Shown here: positions 62,948 through 64,000 of the stretch, piece by piece
Layout of the letters: the number at the start of each line of letters is the position of its first letter
Position numbering within the stretch: position 1 is the stretch's first letter
Origin: Micromonospora cremea
GTDB lineage: Bacteria; Actinomycetota; Actinomycetes; Mycobacteriales; Micromonosporaceae
Direction of reading: 5' to 3'
Assembly (NCBI RefSeq): GCF_900143515.1
Contig: NZ_FSQT01000002.1
Location: 3,845,501-3,909,500, forward strand
DNA: 64,000 bases
The notes under the pieces: model-generated
What the model saw: the letters and a program-made list of their open reading frames with translations, nothing else
Databases searched by the model: none
What the model was told of the DNA's origin: nothing
Translations under genes and position numbers: made by a program

Positions 62948-63054
62948 CAGAAAACTCGTCATCATCGATGTATTTATTGACGAGGGTCTTTACTGTTAAC
63001 AAAGTTTAAATTACGTTGAGGGGCACCCACCGGACCTGGAGAAGGAGTGCCCCG
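62948..63054 (+). promoter_or_regulatory. AT-rich promoter region of the AA10 gene
   Basis: A 107-bp, markedly AT-rich stretch in a GC-rich setting: dyad CTCGTCA (62955-62961) with TGACGAG (62978-62984), TTGACG at 62977-62982 that could be a -35, then GTTAACAAAGTTTAAATTA near 62996-63014. Likely holds the promoter and operator for the secreted enzyme; exact -10 is not clear. Confidence 0.5.
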
Positions 63055-63798
63055 ATGCGTCGAAGAATCACCGTTCCCCTGGTGGCGGCGGGCGCCGTCG
63101 CCGCCACCCTCACCGTCGCCGCGCCCGCCCAGGCGCACGGCTACGTGTCCGCCCCACCGAGCCGGCAGGCGCTCTGCGCCCAGGGCCGGGTGCCCGACTG
63201 CGGGCAGATCAAGTACGAGCCGCAGAGCGTCGAGGGGCCCAAGGGCCTGCGCAGCTGCAACGCCGGAATCGCCCACTTCGCCGTTCTCAACGACGACAGC
63301 CGGGGCTGGCCGGCCACGTCGGTCGGCAGCTCGCTGACCTTCACCTGGGTGAACACCGCCCGGCACGCGACCAGCAACTGGGAGTACTGGATCGGCAACA
63401 CCCGGGTCGCGTCGGTCAACGGCAACGGCCAGCAGCCGGGCGCCACCGTCTCGCACAATGTCAACCTCGGCGGCTTCTCCGGCCGGCAGAAGGTTCTCGC
63501 GGTGTGGAACATCGCCGACACCGCGAACGCCTTCTACTCCTGCATCGACGTGCAGATCGGCGGCGGTGGCGGCCCGGGTCCCAGCCCGACCCCGACCCCG
63601 ACCCCGACCCCACGGCCCACCCCCACGGCCACGCCGACCCCGCCGCCCGCGCCGGGCGGCACCTGGGCGGCCGGCCGGGCGTACCAGGTCGGCGACCAGG
63701 TCACCTACGGCGGGTCGACGTACCGCTGCCGGCAGGCGCACACCGCGATCCCCGGGTGGGAGCCGCCGAACGTTCCGGCGCTCTGGAGTCAGGTCTGA
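63055..63798 (+). CDS. Secreted AA10 lytic polysaccharide monooxygenase with CBM5/12
   Basis: A 247-residue chitin-type LPMO. Signal peptide (1-27, ending AQA), mature N-terminal His28 (HGYVSAPPSR) and second His105 (TARHATSNWEYW) form the copper site; YEPQSVEG and AVWNIADTANAFY match CBP21-type chitin-active enzymes. A Pro/Thr linker (about 178-200, with CCGACC repeats in DNA) leads to a CBM5/12 (TWAAGRAYQVGDQVTYGGST to WSQV). Intact, unlike its neighbour. ATG 63055 has GAAGGAG upstream. Confidence 0.93.
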   Translation: MRRRITVPLVAAGAVAATLTVAAPAQAHGYVSAPPSRQALCAQGRVPDCGQIKYEPQSVEGPKGLRSCNAGIAHFAVLNDDSRGWPATSVGSSLTFTWVNTARHATSNWEYWIGNTRVASVNGNGQQPGATVSHNVNLGGFSGRQKVLAVWNIADTANAFYSCIDVQIGGGGGPGPSPTPTPTPTPRPTPTATPTPPPAPGGTWAAGRAYQVGDQVTYGGSTYRCRQAHTAIPGWEPPNVPALWSQV

Positions 63799-63860
63799 CC
63801 GCACGGGTGCGGCCCTGGTCGCACCCGTGTCGCCGCCTTCGCGTGATCGGAGCACCCGGC

Positions 63861-64000
63861 ATGCCTCGCCGAACCTTGCTGGCGCCCCTGCTCGCCGTGC
63901 TGCTGCTCACCGCCGCCTGCGCCGGGCAGCCCTCGTCGACCCCGTCGGCCGTGCCCCAACCCGCTCCCGCGTCCCCGGCCGGGTCGGCGGCGGCCGGGGA
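63861..64000 (+). CDS. Putative lipoprotein (partial, cut by window end)
   Basis: The first 46 codons. A basic start MPRRTLLAPLLAVLLLTAAC with Cys20 forms a canonical lipobox (LTAAC), followed by a Pro/Ser/Ala-rich linker. The main domain lies outside the window, so the function cannot be told. Confidence 0.7.
   Translation, partial: MPRRTLLAPLLAVLLLTAACAGQPSSTPSAVPQPAPASPAGSAAAG

Noticed and set aside
63590..63650. CCGACC repeats as a regulatory array
   Set aside because: They are in-frame Pro/Thr linker codons of the LPMO gene.

Overview
The window is a high-GC (about 70% or more by eye) actinobacterial chromosome segment with many GTG starts, four-base ATGA/GTGA stop-start overlaps and short intergenic gaps. 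Gene content, gene order and the dispersed palindromic repeats fit Micromonosporaceae, probably Micromonospora or a close relative. This is inferred from gene order and style, not from a database search. I saw no rRNA, tRNA, CRISPR array, IS transposase or prophage.

0-14 kb: sseA sulfurtransferase; an acuC deacetylase next to a GNAT/acyl-CoA-synthetase fusion (a protein acetylation/deacetylation pair); an ArsR-SRPBCC-VOC operon; a sigB-type sigma factor; a SpoOM-type protein; dtd with a methyltransferase; an HhH-GPD protein; a BrnT/BrnA-like toxin-antitoxin pair; a DUF3099 membrane protein; and psuG-psuK for pseudouridine breakdown.

14-34 kb: a conserved actinobacterial core block: DUF3039, TRIC-type channel, helicase, DUF7455, principal sigma factor (sigA/hrdB), inositol monophosphatase (suhB-like), LytR_C protein (cei-like), DUF4193, DUF3093, dut, DUF3710, OB-fold protein, DUF3159, two TrkA subunits, an APC permease, a TrmA-family RNA methyltransferase, anmK and dxs. 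From memory this closely follows the sigA-to-hemE neighbourhood of Mycobacterium tuberculosis.

34-49 kb: an accessory envelope region between dxs and the conserved fad/rnd/hem genes. It holds a putative lipoprotein, three paralogous multi-pass membrane proteins resembling GT-C glycosyltransferases, two tandem membrane-anchored beta-propeller paralogs, a C39-type peptidase, a two-component system whose junction carries two tandem 59-bp repeats, two tandem VOC proteins preceded by a 14-codon ORF, and a proline-rich membrane protein. This is the best candidate for an undescribed system.

49-59 kb: fadA-fadB beta-oxidation, ribonuclease D, DUF3000, and the hemE-cgoX-chdC genes of the coproporphyrin-dependent heme pathway.

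59-64 kb: a secreted AA10 lytic polysaccharide monooxygenase gene with two in-frame stop codons, an intact chitin-type AA10 monooxygenase with a CBM5/12 module, two acetyltransferases, an EamA transporter, a cysteine-rich metal-binding protein, a CBM48-like protein, and the start of a lipoprotein gene cut by the window edge.

Two dispersed repeat families mark intergenic spaces: long imperfect palindromes with GATCA ends (five sites) and a G-rich element with a CTACC..AGGCGTT core (three sites).
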